The notes beneath the pieces were generated by a model that was not told where the DNA came from, searched no databases, and saw nothing but the letters and a program-made list of their open reading frames with translations. From IMG/VR virus record IMGVR_UViG_3300047408_000236, positions 1 to 61,298 of that record: DNA of 61,298 nt; one strand, 5' to 3'. This stretch comes from a virus. Below, piece by piece: positions 44,285 through 52,180 of the stretch; positions within the stretch are counted from its first letter, which is position 1, and every line of letters starts with the position of its first letter. The position numbers and the translations under genes were made by a program.

Positions 44285-45892
44285 CTAGTCGGCCGTCGCG
44301 TGGCCGCGCGTACGGTGCATGCGCTGGATGTTGACCTTCTTGGTGACCGGCTCGCCGTGGTACGGGTTGACGCAGTGCCGCGGACACGATCGTCTGTGAT
44401 CCCACTCGCCCACCGGGAACCAGCGGCCATTGGCGATCTCCCACACGACCTGATGGGCCGGCCGGTTGTTCTTCGGGCGGCCGTCAGGATACGCCCAGCG
44501 CTGGACGCCGTAGCCGTCCTTGTCGATCGAGCCTGTCCACAGCCAGCAGTCGCCTTGCGATCGGTCAATCTTGCCCAGCACCTCGCGCACCTCGATCGGC
44601 GGTAAAGGCAGCGCCGGTCGCTCAGGCTCGGGTGCCCGCCCTATCTGCTCGATGACCACCCTACGCCCGTAGGGAGGCTCTGTAGGAATAGGCGTAGGGG
44701 GTGGAACGTAGGAAGATTTGGGCGGCTTGGGGAACTTGACGAGGCGACGGATCCTGCCGTGGGCGATGTAGGCAGTGAAGTCCTGCATATTGGCGGGGTC
44801 GAGGTCGCGGTAGTCGAGGCCGAGCCGGTCAGCGGCTATTTTCTGGAGTGGCTTGAGTTCCTGGGCGAAGTAGACGCGGGTGCTGATATTGGCACTGATG
44901 CCGTCGTTGAGATCCGATTCGGCCTGGGTGAGGTCGTCGACTGCGATTTTGCGGCGGCGGCCGGCCCGGTGGAATGGTTCTGCGAGGTCGATGCGTTCGC
45001 CGAGTTGGCCGGCTTCTTCGAAGATCAAGCGAAAGCCGCCGGGTACGAGTGACGCGCAGCGTTTGGCTTCGGCCAGACCGAGTGCAACAACGTCGCCGCC
45101 GAGTGATGGGTGATCGAAGGAATCGTTGTCGAGCAGGACGCTGATGCCGCGGTTCAGGAGGTCGGCAATGTCGACGCCGTCGGGGCCGATGCTAGTACCG
45201 AACTGGTCGGCCAGGTCGAGGAATCTGGCCACCCAACCGGCACAGACGGTGCGCAGCTCGCGGTCCGACTTGACGGTCTGCTCGAGCCGCTCGCCAATCA
45301 AGCGTAGGGTCCGTTCTTCTCCGCGGGCGTCCAGTTGACGGATCACGTCGGCGGTGGCACGGCGGGCAGCCCGTTTCCAGGCGCCTACGCCACCCGAGCG
45401 GAATACTTCGGTGAGTCGTTCGGCTACTTCGGTTGGTGAGCCAATCAGAAAGTTGACCGGGTTGGTGCTGACGCACGCGGTCCAGCGGAAGCCGTGCAGG
45501 CGCACTACGGCGTCGACCAGTGGGTCAGACAGATCAGGTGTGGCTACCAGTGCCACTCGTTTGCCGTCGAGCCTGACGGTTGCAACGGATGCGCTCTTGC
45601 CGGCTCCAGTTGGCCCGAGCCAGGCGCAGTGTGGCTTTCTTGTCCGATCGATGACCAGCCCATCGACCTTCATCAGATCGTGTGGCGGGCGAAGGCTCCA
45701 CCACCAGCGGCGGAACAGCGGCGTATTGGTTGGACGTCGGACTATGACGTCCTTGGCGGAACCGTTGTCAATCTTGCCACGATCATTGCCAGGCATGATG
45801 ACAAACAAAAGCCCTGCTACTCCGAGAAGCAGCAGGGCTGTACGCGTCTGATCGTTCTGTTGGAGAAACTCAGCCAGTGATGTCGGGTTCAC
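44285..45892 (-). CDS. VirD4/TraG-like ATPase fused to an HNH nuclease
   Basis: A 535-residue protein. An N-terminal membrane helix (ALLLLGVAGLLFVIM) precedes a T4 coupling-protein-like ATPase with Walker A GPTGAGKS (93-100) and a Walker B-like LIFEEAG. The C-terminus from residue 449 is an HNH domain: CWLWTGSIDKDGYG, AHQVVWE, then DH (498-499), N509 and H512. Coupling proteins bring DNA to a secretion channel; a fused nuclease is not a standard arrangement. ATGA overlap with the VirB4 gene. Confidence 0.75.
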   Translation of the reverse strand: MNPTSLAEFLQQNDQTRTALLLLGVAGLLFVIMPGNDRGKIDNGSAKDVIVRRPTNTPLFRRWWWSLRPPHDLMKVDGLVIDRTRKPHCAWLGPTGAGKSASVATVRLDGKRVALVATPDLSDPLVDAVVRLHGFRWTACVSTNPVNFLIGSPTEVAERLTEVFRSGGVGAWKRAARRATADVIRQLDARGEERTLRLIGERLEQTVKSDRELRTVCAGWVARFLDLADQFGTSIGPDGVDIADLLNRGISVLLDNDSFDHPSLGGDVVALGLAEAKRCASLVPGGFRLIFEEAGQLGERIDLAEPFHRAGRRRKIAVDDLTQAESDLNDGISANISTRVYFAQELKPLQKIAADRLGLDYRDLDPANMQDFTAYIAHGRIRRLVKFPKPPKSSYVPPPTPIPTEPPYGRRVVIEQIGRAPEPERPALPLPPIEVREVLGKIDRSQGDCWLWTGSIDKDGYGVQRWAYPDGRPKNNRPAHQVVWEIANGRWFPVGEWDHRRSCPRHCVNPYHGEPVTKKVNIQRMHRTRGHATAD

Positions 45893-47550
45893 TGATGAGC
45901 ATTAGCCACAGCAGCATCCCCGCTGCCGCGAACACGGCCACCCACCATCCCAGGAACGCTACCGCTCCAACCAGAAGCCCGATCTTCGCTAGTCGCATTG
46001 CCCACGCCATGACGGACCTCCCTCGGGTCAGTGGTTATTTTCTGATGCTCTTCCTTTGACGCCTGAATGTCAACTGGTACGACCATGCCGCTCACGTCCA
46101 GTAGTGCCTGGCCGCGAGCTGCGCTGCGCAGGAACCGGCGCGCCTCATCGCTCAGTCGGACCTTCTCGGCCAGCAAGTCGCCGTCTGGCCCGTTTTGCTT
46201 CAGATACACCTTGATGGCCGAGTTGTTCAGGACAGCGAGCCCCTGGTCGCTCGTCAACAATTCCTGTACCTGCTGCGATGCTATCCAGAGACTCAGATAG
46301 TGGTGGCGTCCGATGCGCGCTATTTCCTCGATGAGACTGGCCAGGGCTGGATCACGCAGGAGTGACCACAGCTCGTCAAGAATAAGAAGTCGTGGCCGAG
46401 GATCACGCTTTGCCGTGTCCCACAACTCGGACACAAACGCTCGCAAGCGGTCTGCACGTTCGCTATAGGGTACGTCTGCCAGGTTGAAGGTTTGGGCGTG
46501 GGCGACACCGGCGTATTCCGCGGGACTTCGTTGCTCAACAATCAGCACCTCTACATCTTTGAGCCGGCCAGCCAGTAGCTTGAGAAAGTAACTCTTCCCG
46601 GCGCCGACCTTGGCCAGCACAATGCCGCCGAAGCTTTCTAGACTCGGGTCGAACGGATCGAGCCGGACCTCCATTGAGCCAGTATGCGTCGTACCCAGCG
46701 GCGCGCCATTCGTGTGGCGCACCGTGGCTGGTTGGAACGGCCATGTTGACGCAACCGAAGTACAGTCGAGCGTGTGCCATGCACCGAGCAGACGACATAC
46801 GCCTGTGGCGCTAGTAGCCTCAAGGCCACGATCGTGCTCCCATGTGGCGGGCCGGACATCCCCGAGTGCTAGCCCGATCTCGTGTTGCAACGTCGCTACT
46901 CGGCTCATCAGTAGCGTGCGCTCGTGAGCTCGTACGGTGAACGCAATCGCCACTTTTACTGGCCGATCCTTGTGCGCGATCAGGTCTTCGCGGACCCGGC
47001 GCGAGTCGCGTGTGGTGAGCATGTCGCCCGCATCATTCGAGTCCTGATGCCGTTTCTGTTGGAGTTTGAGCTTACGCGCGATCCAGGCCGAGTCTTGCGC
47101 CTCGATGTGAATGCCGACGTCAACCGGTAAGTCACCGGCGAGCGCATTGCCGAGCCAGCCTGGCGCTACCTCCCGCGGCCAGCGGCGCAGGACGAGTGAC
47201 GCGCAGTAGTCATCGCCCGCAAATACACAGTCGGACCAGGTGAGTGTTGCTGGTTCGATATCCGCGGTGGCGATATAGCATCGAAGCCCTACCCCTTCGA
47301 GTGTGCGCGCGAGTGTACGGGTGCGCCACCCACTCTCGTCATCATCAAGGACTGCCAGCCAACGACGCTCAAGCTGTGGTGGCTGAGGCCACGTCGGATG
47401 TGTCTCGATGGTCCTTGCCTGTCCGATGAGCTGGATCGGATGGCTCAGGCCCATGAGTGCGCGTGCGAACGCTTCCATTTGATCGGACCTGGCGCTCTGC
47501 GACTCGAGCGCGTAGTTTGTCGTTGGTTGCAACGCGAGTACGCTGCGCAT
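45889..47550 (-). CDS. VirB4/TraC-like secretion ATPase
   Basis: A 553-residue ATPase. Walker A KVGAGKS (314-320), Walker B LLILDELWSL (388-397) and SLWIASQQVQELL afterwards are the VirB4 pattern. The N-terminal part (SVLALQPTTNYALESQ) also fits but begins about 20-30 residues late, so the true start is doubtful. The stop of the PrgI-like gene sits in the same frame directly before its ATG. VirB4 powers assembly of type IV systems. Confidence 0.8.
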   Translation of the reverse strand: MRSVLALQPTTNYALESQSARSDQMEAFARALMGLSHPIQLIGQARTIETHPTWPQPPQLERRWLAVLDDDESGWRTRTLARTLEGVGLRCYIATADIEPATLTWSDCVFAGDDYCASLVLRRWPREVAPGWLGNALAGDLPVDVGIHIEAQDSAWIARKLKLQQKRHQDSNDAGDMLTTRDSRRVREDLIAHKDRPVKVAIAFTVRAHERTLLMSRVATLQHEIGLALGDVRPATWEHDRGLEATSATGVCRLLGAWHTLDCTSVASTWPFQPATVRHTNGAPLGTTHTGSMEVRLDPFDPSLESFGGIVLAKVGAGKSYFLKLLAGRLKDVEVLIVEQRSPAEYAGVAHAQTFNLADVPYSERADRLRAFVSELWDTAKRDPRPRLLILDELWSLLRDPALASLIEEIARIGRHHYLSLWIASQQVQELLTSDQGLAVLNNSAIKVYLKQNGPDGDLLAEKVRLSDEARRFLRSAARGQALLDVSGMVVPVDIQASKEEHQKITTDPREVRHGVGNATSEDRASGWSGSVPGMVGGRVRGSGDAAVANAHQ

Positions 47551-47671
47551 TCAGGGCTTGCTCCAGAAGTGCCGAAGCCTGCTGCTCCAGTGAACGCCAC
47601 TCGCGCGCGGCAATCTCGGACAACGTGTCAGTGTCCGTACCATCACGGACCGTAACCTTGAGTTCTGCCAT
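47369..47671 (-). CDS. overlapping frame, possible small protein or VirB4 N-terminus
   Basis: A 100-residue reverse frame whose first ~60 residues (LKVTVRDGTDTDTLSEIAA, REWRSLEQQASALLEQAL) look like normal helical protein, while the last 40 are low-complexity and overlap the real VirB4 frame. It may be a separate small gene, or hold the missing VirB4 N-terminus joined by a frameshift. Confidence 0.35.
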   Translation of the reverse strand: MAELKVTVRDGTDTDTLSEIAAREWRSLEQQASALLEQALNAQRTRVATNDKLRARVAERQVRSNGSVRTRTHGPEPSDPAHRTGKDHRDTSDVASATTA

Positions 47672-47991
47672 TGCTCCCGCCATCGTGGCCAGATGACCAC
47701 GTGAAAGTAGTGCCCAGCGGCTGCTAGCCACTCGTGTATGCGGCGCATGCCGAGCTTGCTGCGTAACCCGCTAGCGATCGCACCAACGCCTGACACGTCG
47801 CACGCCGGCTCACCGGTCAGGGTCCACGCGCCAACGCATAGCACGATGGGTACGGCCCACCACCACGAGTAACCGTTGTTGATCAGGTACCAGATGCTCG
47901 CTACCCCGAGCGCGAGCATCACGAAGTCCCAGAACGGGGTACGCCGGTCCAGTTCGGTCGGAACAATGATGACTGGTGAGCGTTCGTCCAC
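47551..47991 (-). CDS. PrgI/VirB3-like membrane protein
   Basis: A 146-residue protein with two membrane helices (FVMLALGVASIWYLI and WWAVPIVLCVGAWTL) and a cytoplasmic C-terminus. The place directly upstream of VirB4 and the two-helix form fit PrgI/VirB3 partners of T4SS. Its last ~40 residues overlap another plausible frame. GTG start directly after the pilin stop. Confidence 0.65.
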   Translation of the reverse strand: MDERSPVIIVPTELDRRTPFWDFVMLALGVASIWYLINNGYSWWWAVPIVLCVGAWTLTGEPACDVSGVGAIASGLRSKLGMRRIHEWLAAAGHYFHVVIWPRWREQWQNSRLRSVMVRTLTRCPRLPRASGVHWSSRLRHFWSKP

Positions 47992-48216
47992 TCAGGCGTG
48001 TGGTGCCGCGCCGGTGACCAGTGCAGCGATAGTCTGCGCGCCGAGCACGATCGCGGCGCCAATCAAGCCGCCAGTGATCCAGTCTTTCGCTGCTTTCTTA
48101 TCGCCGATGAGCCACTGGTAGCCACCAACAGAGATGGCTAGTAGCAGGACGGCGGGCAGGATGAACTGCTGCGCGCTCGTCAATGCTGTTCGGATAGTTG
48201 CGCCGACTGTTTCCAC
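47992..48216 (-). CDS. VirB2/TrbC-like pilin or membrane subunit
   Basis: A 74-residue protein with two hydrophobic helices (FILPAVLLLAISVGGYQWL and GLIGAAIVLGAQTIAALV) joined by a polar loop (GDKKAAKD), the VirB2 pattern. GTG start with GGGAAGAG upstream. Lies between the NlpC and PrgI-like genes, as in Gram-positive T4SS operons. Confidence 0.7.
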   Translation of the reverse strand: METVGATIRTALTSAQQFILPAVLLLAISVGGYQWLIGDKKAAKDWITGGLIGAAIVLGAQTIAALVTGAAPHA

Positions 48217-48227
48217 TCTTCCCTCGT

Positions 48228-48329
48228 TTACTTGAGGAACGTGGCATGGGCAATCACGAGGATGCTCATGCCACAGGCGATGATCATGGAAAGCGCTAGT
48301 GTCCAGCCGATGAAGTACCTCCTAGCCAT
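48228..48329 (-). CDS. 33-residue membrane peptide in the T4SS operon
   Basis: Short frame with one membrane helix (TLALSMIIACGMSILVIAHA). It overlaps the end of the NlpC gene by 8 bases (ATGGCTAG), in keeping with the operon's coupling, and precedes the pilin. Too short to name. Confidence 0.5.
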   Translation of the reverse strand: MARRYFIGWTLALSMIIACGMSILVIAHATFLK

Positions 48330-48864
48330 GACGGACCCGGCCGAACCCGACGAGGTGTGCGCGCCAGAACGGGTCCGTATAGGACTGGCGGCCAACAACA
48401 GGCTCAATCGCGCTGACCATCCAACCCGGCGCGACGACTATCCCCACATGGGTTATTCGATCGGGGGAGCTGTAGGTTCGCTGGAAGAAGACCAGGTCGC
48501 CAACGTCGGGGGTAGTGACGAGCGGTACGTCGTTGTACTGAGTTTGTGCGGTACGCGGCAGTGAGTAGCCGAGTGTGCGGAACACCGCTACCGTGAGGCC
48601 CGAGCAGTCGATGCCGCGTCGGTCATTGCCACCGAAAACGTAGGGCACGCCCATGTATGGCTGAATAGCGGCCATAAGTGCTGATGTGTCGCTGAGTAGC
48701 GGTCCTGCTGGTGCGACTTGCGCGGGTGCGGGCACGGTGCCCGCTGGCTGCAGGTTCGAGCCGGCGAACCAAAACGTCGACCAGGCTTGTGAATGCAAGC
48801 CGACTGCTGGTGCGAGGATGAACATGGCGAACACGGCGAGGCCGACACCGATCCAGCGCATCAT
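48322..48864 (-). CDS. NlpC/P60 peptidoglycan hydrolase of the T4SS
   Basis: A 180-residue, membrane-anchored enzyme: N-terminal helix (IGVGLAVFAMFILAPAVG), Pro/Ala linker, and an NlpC/P60 domain with catalytic Cys87 (IDCSGLTVAVF), His139 (ITHVGIVV) and VGDLVFF. Such enzymes open peptidoglycan for monoderm type IV machines, like VirB1. ATG 48864 is chosen because it starts at the signal anchor and gives an ATGA overlap with the VirB6-like gene. Confidence 0.8.
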   Translation of the reverse strand: MMRWIGVGLAVFAMFILAPAVGLHSQAWSTFWFAGSNLQPAGTVPAPAQVAPAGPLLSDTSALMAAIQPYMGVPYVFGGNDRRGIDCSGLTVAVFRTLGYSLPRTAQTQYNDVPLVTTPDVGDLVFFQRTYSSPDRITHVGIVVAPGWMVSAIEPVVGRQSYTDPFWRAHLVGFGRVRHG

Positions 48865-49802
48865 GCGCGAAACAACAATCTCCGCAGGATCAGGAACTTG
48901 CCAATACCGCCACCACCTCCACCGCTGTGGTGGCTCGCACCGAACATGCTCGGCATCTTGCGCGCCAGCAGCAGCACCGCGATGCCGAGCACGGTGCCCA
49001 CAAAGCCTGTGCCAATCCCACCGAGCACCGGCGCCAGCCGAAGACAGATAACGATCGCGATCTGGCTGAACAGCGTGCCCGCAGCCAGCGAGGTGTAGCG
49101 GCTCGCCCACGAGTCGGTCTGCTCGAGCGACTTGGTCACGAGCGCGAGTGGGCCGACGATGATCAAAATGTCAATCAGCGCAAGCCTGAATACCACGGAG
49201 AACACCAGCATCAAGGCCACGACCGCATAGACGATCACGAGCACCGACGGCCCGAAGGCTTCGACGGGATTGCTCGTGAGTGTGGGTACTGTCATGTGTG
49301 GTCGGACGATGCTGGCCAGGGACGGCGCGGCAATGGCGGCACAGATGCCGTTGTTCAGGCTGATGCCGATCTCCCACCACATCAGGTTGAGCCCACTCAC
49401 GACCGCGCCATAGGCAAGGCGGCCGTAGGAGGCGCCCTGATGGAGCATGTGGCCGAACGCCGCGGCAACGACGAACAGGACGACCAATGACATTGCTACA
49501 GCAGTAGCGGTCGTGGCTAACGACCGGACGGTGTCATTACGGAACGTCCACTCGGGTGGGGTGGTCGTGAAAATGTCGGCCATGTTGATGGCATCGTTGG
49601 CCCACTGCACGAGCGTGGGTGCGACGAGCTGCACAACGATGGCATTCGAGCTCTCTACAGATGCATCGGCTATGGCTTCAGGGTCTGGCGGTGGCGCCTC
49701 GACGGTCACATGGTTCTGAATGACCTGGATTGGCTGAGGCTGCGGTTGTGGCAGGGGCGGGCCGATCTGCAGGAAGAGGACGGCGAGTATCGCCAGTATC
49801 AC
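48861..49802 (-). CDS. VirB6/TrbL-like polytopic membrane protein
   Basis: A 313-residue protein: signal-like N-terminus, Pro/Gln-rich segment, then about six membrane helices (for example VAMSLVVLFVVAAAFGHML and VLVIVYAVVALMLVFSVVF) and a Gly-rich C-terminal region. This is the TrbL/VirB6 shape; VirB6 lines the channel. First gene of the reverse operon, GTG start. Confidence 0.7.
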   Translation of the reverse strand: MILAILAVLFLQIGPPLPQPQPQPIQVIQNHVTVEAPPPDPEAIADASVESSNAIVVQLVAPTLVQWANDAINMADIFTTTPPEWTFRNDTVRSLATTATAVAMSLVVLFVVAAAFGHMLHQGASYGRLAYGAVVSGLNLMWWEIGISLNNGICAAIAAPSLASIVRPHMTVPTLTSNPVEAFGPSVLVIVYAVVALMLVFSVVFRLALIDILIIVGPLALVTKSLEQTDSWASRYTSLAAGTLFSQIAIVICLRLAPVLGGIGTGFVGTVLGIAVLLLARKMPSMFGASHHSGGGGGGIGKFLILRRLLFRA

Positions 49803-49829
49803 GCGACTCTAGACATTCCCTTGTCTCTT

Positions 49830-49859
49830 ACCTTACACTGGCTGGACAAGGACTGACAA
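49830..49859 (-). promoter_or_regulatory. candidate promoter of the T4SS operon
   Basis: Reverse strand: TTGTCA (49859-49854), 18 bases, TAAGGT (49835-49830), with the TAnnnT -10 seen elsewhere here. The divergent gap also has the inverted repeats CCTTGTC/GACAAGG and CCTGTA (49869-49874)/TACAGG (49884-49889), possible operators of the adjacent HTH regulator. Confidence 0.35.
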
Positions 49860-49891
49860 GAGAGGGCTCCTGTATCGTTTACGTACAGGGA

Positions 49892-50092
49892 ATGCGACTG
49901 ACGCGTCTAAAGGACCGGCGCGAGCGGGCCCTGCTGACTCAACATGAGTTGGCTGAACGCGCCGGTGTCAGTCGCGCCACGATCGCGGCAATCGAGGCTC
50001 AGAAGGCCGAGCCGCAGTTTTCCACAATCCGCAAACTTGCGGAGGCACTGAAGTGCGAACCAGCCGACCTGATGGAACCCGAACAGACCTAA
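49892..50092 (+). CDS. XRE-family HTH regulator
   Basis: A 66-residue, single-domain regulator: LTQHELAERAGVSRATIAAIE is a clear helix-turn-helix, followed by the usual FSTIRKLAEALKCEPADLM. It is transcribed away from the T4SS operon and may control it and/or its own operon. ATG 49892 is chosen to begin at the domain; an inverted repeat sits just upstream. Confidence 0.8.
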   Translation: MRLTRLKDRRERALLTQHELAERAGVSRATIAAIEAQKAEPQFSTIRKLAEALKCEPADLMEPEQT

Positions 50093-50106
50093 TGGTGCTT
50101 AGATCT
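50085..50106. repeat. palindromic element, copy 1
   Basis: Half-sites AGACCTAA and TTAGATCT around the six bases TGGTGC. The stop codon of the XRE gene and the start of the next gene lie inside it. Shares GATCTRGCAAGC on its right with copy 3. Confidence 0.75.
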
Positions 50107-50346
50107 AGCAAGCCCTGCGAGCACAGCGATCGAGTTCGGCCTGTCGTCTGGCAACTCATCGGACTCGAAGAAGTGCCGCAGACCGTCGTCTGCGAGCAGT
50201 GCATGCGGCCAGTCAATGCTCAGGCCGTCGGTCACACGGCCTATCACGAAGCAGACGATGGCTGGTATGTGCCGATTCAGCCCCAAGGTCCTGACGACCA
50301 CGAAGAACGCTGCTACCTCGCTGGCTATGGCGAAGACGACCAATGA
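50092..50346 (+). CDS. small zinc-finger-like protein
   Basis: An 84-residue protein with VVCEQCMRPVNAQ and a later CYLAGY plus two His, a possible zinc site. TAATG coupling to the XRE gene. Function unknown. Confidence 0.5.
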   Translation: MVLRSSKPCEHSDRVRPVVWQLIGLEEVPQTVVCEQCMRPVNAQAVGHTAYHEADDGWYVPIQPQGPDDHEERCYLAGYGEDDQ

Positions 50347-50362
50347 CCCACTTCTGCGGAGC

Positions 50363-50725
50363 ATGACTGACAAAGGAACCACCGACCAGATTGCACAGCG
50401 GTACATCGAAGTCTGCGCCGAGCGCGACGCCCTGCGCGCCAAGGTTGAGCGGCACGAGCGACGATTTCGAGAGGCTGAGGCTGAGTGGGTCGAACGGTTC
50501 GAGCGCCTGGAGGCCGAGAACGAGCGGCTGAAGAAGGCATACGACGTTGAAGTGCGAGCCGAGAAGCGCGAGCGTGATGCCCTTACCGCAGAGGTAGAGC
50601 AGCTACACCAGGAACTGGCCGATGCCCACTCAGCACATGCGACCGTGGCTGACCTCTTGCGCGAAGCCAACAAGCCGCAGCCAGACGCTCTGGACAGCCA
50701 CGAGATGGAGACGATGCCGTTTTGA
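50363..50725 (+). CDS. coiled-coil protein
   Basis: A 120-residue protein that is nearly one long coiled coil (about residues 20-105, Glu/Arg/Ala heptads). Start ATG 50363 or 50327. No function visible. TTGA overlap with the next short gene. Confidence 0.5.
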   Translation: MTDKGTTDQIAQRYIEVCAERDALRAKVERHERRFREAEAEWVERFERLEAENERLKKAYDVEVRAEKRERDALTAEVEQLHQELADAHSAHATVADLLREANKPQPDALDSHEMETMPF

Positions 50726-50892
50726 CCGCCGAGCAGTTTGAGCGAGTCGCACAGCTGGTCGTGGAGATCGCGAGCGATGATCCATCCGGCGATGACCTCG
50801 TGACCCTCTGCCTTGCGGCTATGTACATGCTGCCTGAGAGCGTCCGCAGTCGCGAGAGTCGCGAGCGCCTTGGCAGACCTAATTGTTGTTAG
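50722..50892 (+). CDS. 56-residue hypothetical protein
   Basis: TTG start in a TTGA overlap; helical, acidic (FERVAQLVVEIASDD) and ending in NCC at the edge of palindrome copy 2. Unknown family. Confidence 0.45.
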   Translation: MTAEQFERVAQLVVEIASDDPSGDDLVTLCLAAMYMLPESVRSRESRERLGRPNCC

Positions 50893-50896
50893 AGGT
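50875..50896. repeat. palindromic element, copy 2
   Basis: Half-sites AGACCTAA and TTAGAGGT around TTGTTG. The stop of the preceding gene and the start of the next fall inside it. Shares the central six bases with copy 3. Confidence 0.75.
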
Positions 50897-51101
50897 GACC
50901 AAAATCGAACCGACTGAAGCCCACATCGACATCGAGGGCGTGCGGCTTAGTGAAGGCCAGTCAATGGCCGTGCGCGTGGCAATCGAGATGTATATGTTCG
51001 ATCTTGAGCGAGAACTGGCGAAGGGCATGGGGCAGGTCGGGCAGAACTACTTGGCCCGGTTGCGCGAGGTGCGACGGCTGATATCGGAGGGAGCCATTTG
51101 A
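50883..51101 (+). CDS. small helical protein
   Basis: A 72-residue protein (TTG 50883 or GTG 50895 start). VRLSEGQSMAVRVAIEMYMF suggests a small alpha/beta fold. Lies between palindrome copies 2 and 3. Unknown. Confidence 0.45.
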   Translation: MLLEVTKIEPTEAHIDIEGVRLSEGQSMAVRVAIEMYMFDLERELAKGMGQVGQNYLARLREVRRLISEGAI

Positions 51102-51109
51102 TTTTGTCA

Positions 51110-51131
51110 GAGGCTAGTTGTTGTTGGATCT
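51110..51131. repeat. palindromic element, copy 3
   Basis: Half-sites GAGGCTAG (weaker) and TTGGATCT around TTGTTG; TTTTGTCA precedes. It lies in the 65-base gap before the methyltransferase gene. Confidence 0.6.
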
Positions 51132-51166
51132 GGCAAGCGTGGCATGTTTAAATTCCGTCAAGCCGC

Positions 51167-51799
51167 GTGCGCCCCTACTACGAGCAGGACGGAATCACGA
51201 TCTATCACGGCGACTGCCGCGAACTCGTGCCTAGCCTGGCGTTTGACGTAGTGATTACTGACCCGCCATACGGTAGCGCTGTTGCTTATGACATATATCC
51301 GGATACCCCCGCTAACTGGCAGTCGATCATGGCCTGGCTGCTCGCCTTGCCGCAGCCGATGGCATTCACGCTGAGCCACAGTCGGCTCTTTGATCTGGGT
51401 CGCAGACCCCAATGGGTTGGCTGCTGGGACAAAGTCAACACGGGCGGCATTGTTCATATCGGTGCCAGCCCTTCGTGGGAGCCGATCTGCTTCTACAACC
51501 TGCCTCGTGGTGATTCTGGCATCGCTAGATGGAATGACGTGTTCCGATATGCTGCCACTGGCTTCGCCAATGAGGTGCAAATCGGTCGCCCTCATCCGTG
51601 TACTAAGCCTGTACTCCTTTACCAGCGACTGATAGCAGTAATGCCCTCGGGCATCGTCCTCGATCCGATGATGGGCAGCGGCACCACGCTACGAGCAGCT
51701 AAGAACCTCGGGCACCGTGCGATCGGCATCGACGTGTCTGAGCGCTACTGCGATCTGGCTGCCCGGCGTCTCGCGCAAGGCGTCCTGTTCGCGACTTGA
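51167..51799 (+). CDS. DNA N4/N6 methyltransferase
   Basis: A 210-residue stand-alone methyltransferase: ITDPPYGSAVAY (motif IV, about residue 40) and LDPMMGSGTTLRAAKNLG (SAM motif, about residue 165), the beta-group order. It could protect the genome from restriction or be an orphan regulator. GTG start. Flanked by palindrome copies 3 and 4. Confidence 0.8.
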   Translation: MRPYYEQDGITIYHGDCRELVPSLAFDVVITDPPYGSAVAYDIYPDTPANWQSIMAWLLALPQPMAFTLSHSRLFDLGRRPQWVGCWDKVNTGGIVHIGASPSWEPICFYNLPRGDSGIARWNDVFRYAATGFANEVQIGRPHPCTKPVLLYQRLIAVMPSGIVLDPMMGSGTTLRAAKNLGHRAIGIDVSERYCDLAARRLAQGVLFAT

Positions 51800-51800
51800 T

Positions 51801-51822
51801 AGACCTAAAGATGGTTAGGGTT
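51801..51822. repeat. palindromic element, copy 4
   Basis: Half-sites AGACCTAA and TTAGGGTT around AGATGG, starting one base after the methyltransferase stop and four bases before the next ATG. Confidence 0.7.
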
Positions 51823-51825
51823 GAT

Positions 51826-51912
51826 ATGCCACCACTGGATGCAGTGCTGCTGATGCTGGGCGCTCTGGCCGTCGGCTGGGTACTCGGGTGGCTGTCGTCA
51901 AAATTGGTCTGA
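51826..51912 (+). CDS. 28-residue membrane peptide
   Basis: Short frame with one hydrophobic helix (VLLMLGALAVGWVLGWLSS). Placed between palindrome copies 4 and 5. Too short to name, but context supports it. Confidence 0.4.
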   Translation: MPPLDAVLLMLGALAVGWVLGWLSSKLV

Positions 51913-51924
51913 CTGAGGCTTGTC

Positions 51925-51946
51925 AGATCTATGTGCCGTTATGTCG
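51925..51946. repeat. palindromic element, copy 5
   Basis: Half-sites AGATCTAT and TTATGTCG around GTGCCG; TTGTCAG precedes as in copies 3 and 6. Contains the start codon of the next gene. Confidence 0.55.
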
Positions 51947-52180
51947 GATGAGCCGTGGTGTGACAACGAGTGCCCAGCGCAGGCTCAGTTCGTCTGGTTT
52001 GGCCGCTACCTCTGCGAGCCGTGCGCCCACCGCGAGCACGCGCGCGGCGCCTTTCGCATGTGTCCCTGGCATGGGCGCTACTGCTCAGTCTGGCGTGGCG
52101 AGCACCGAGAAACTGACCACGAGCGCAGGAGCAAACCCCCCGAGGCAACGGCCCAGCCGCCGCTGTTTTGTCAGATCTAA
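51941..52180 (+). CDS. Cys/His-rich small protein
   Basis: A 79-residue protein with many possible zinc ligands (WCDNECPAQ, CEPCAHREH, MCPWHGRYC). ATG 51941 chosen by frame. Its stop TAA is inside palindrome copy 6. Unknown function. Confidence 0.5.
   Translation: MSDEPWCDNECPAQAQFVWFGRYLCEPCAHREHARGAFRMCPWHGRYCSVWRGEHRETDHERRSKPPEATAQPPLFCQI

Noticed and set aside
44285-49802. Treating the T4SS block as contamination from a host element
   Set aside because: No compositional break was evident, the terminator and divergent promoter region frame it neatly, and the circular overlap supports one molecule; still listed for read checking.
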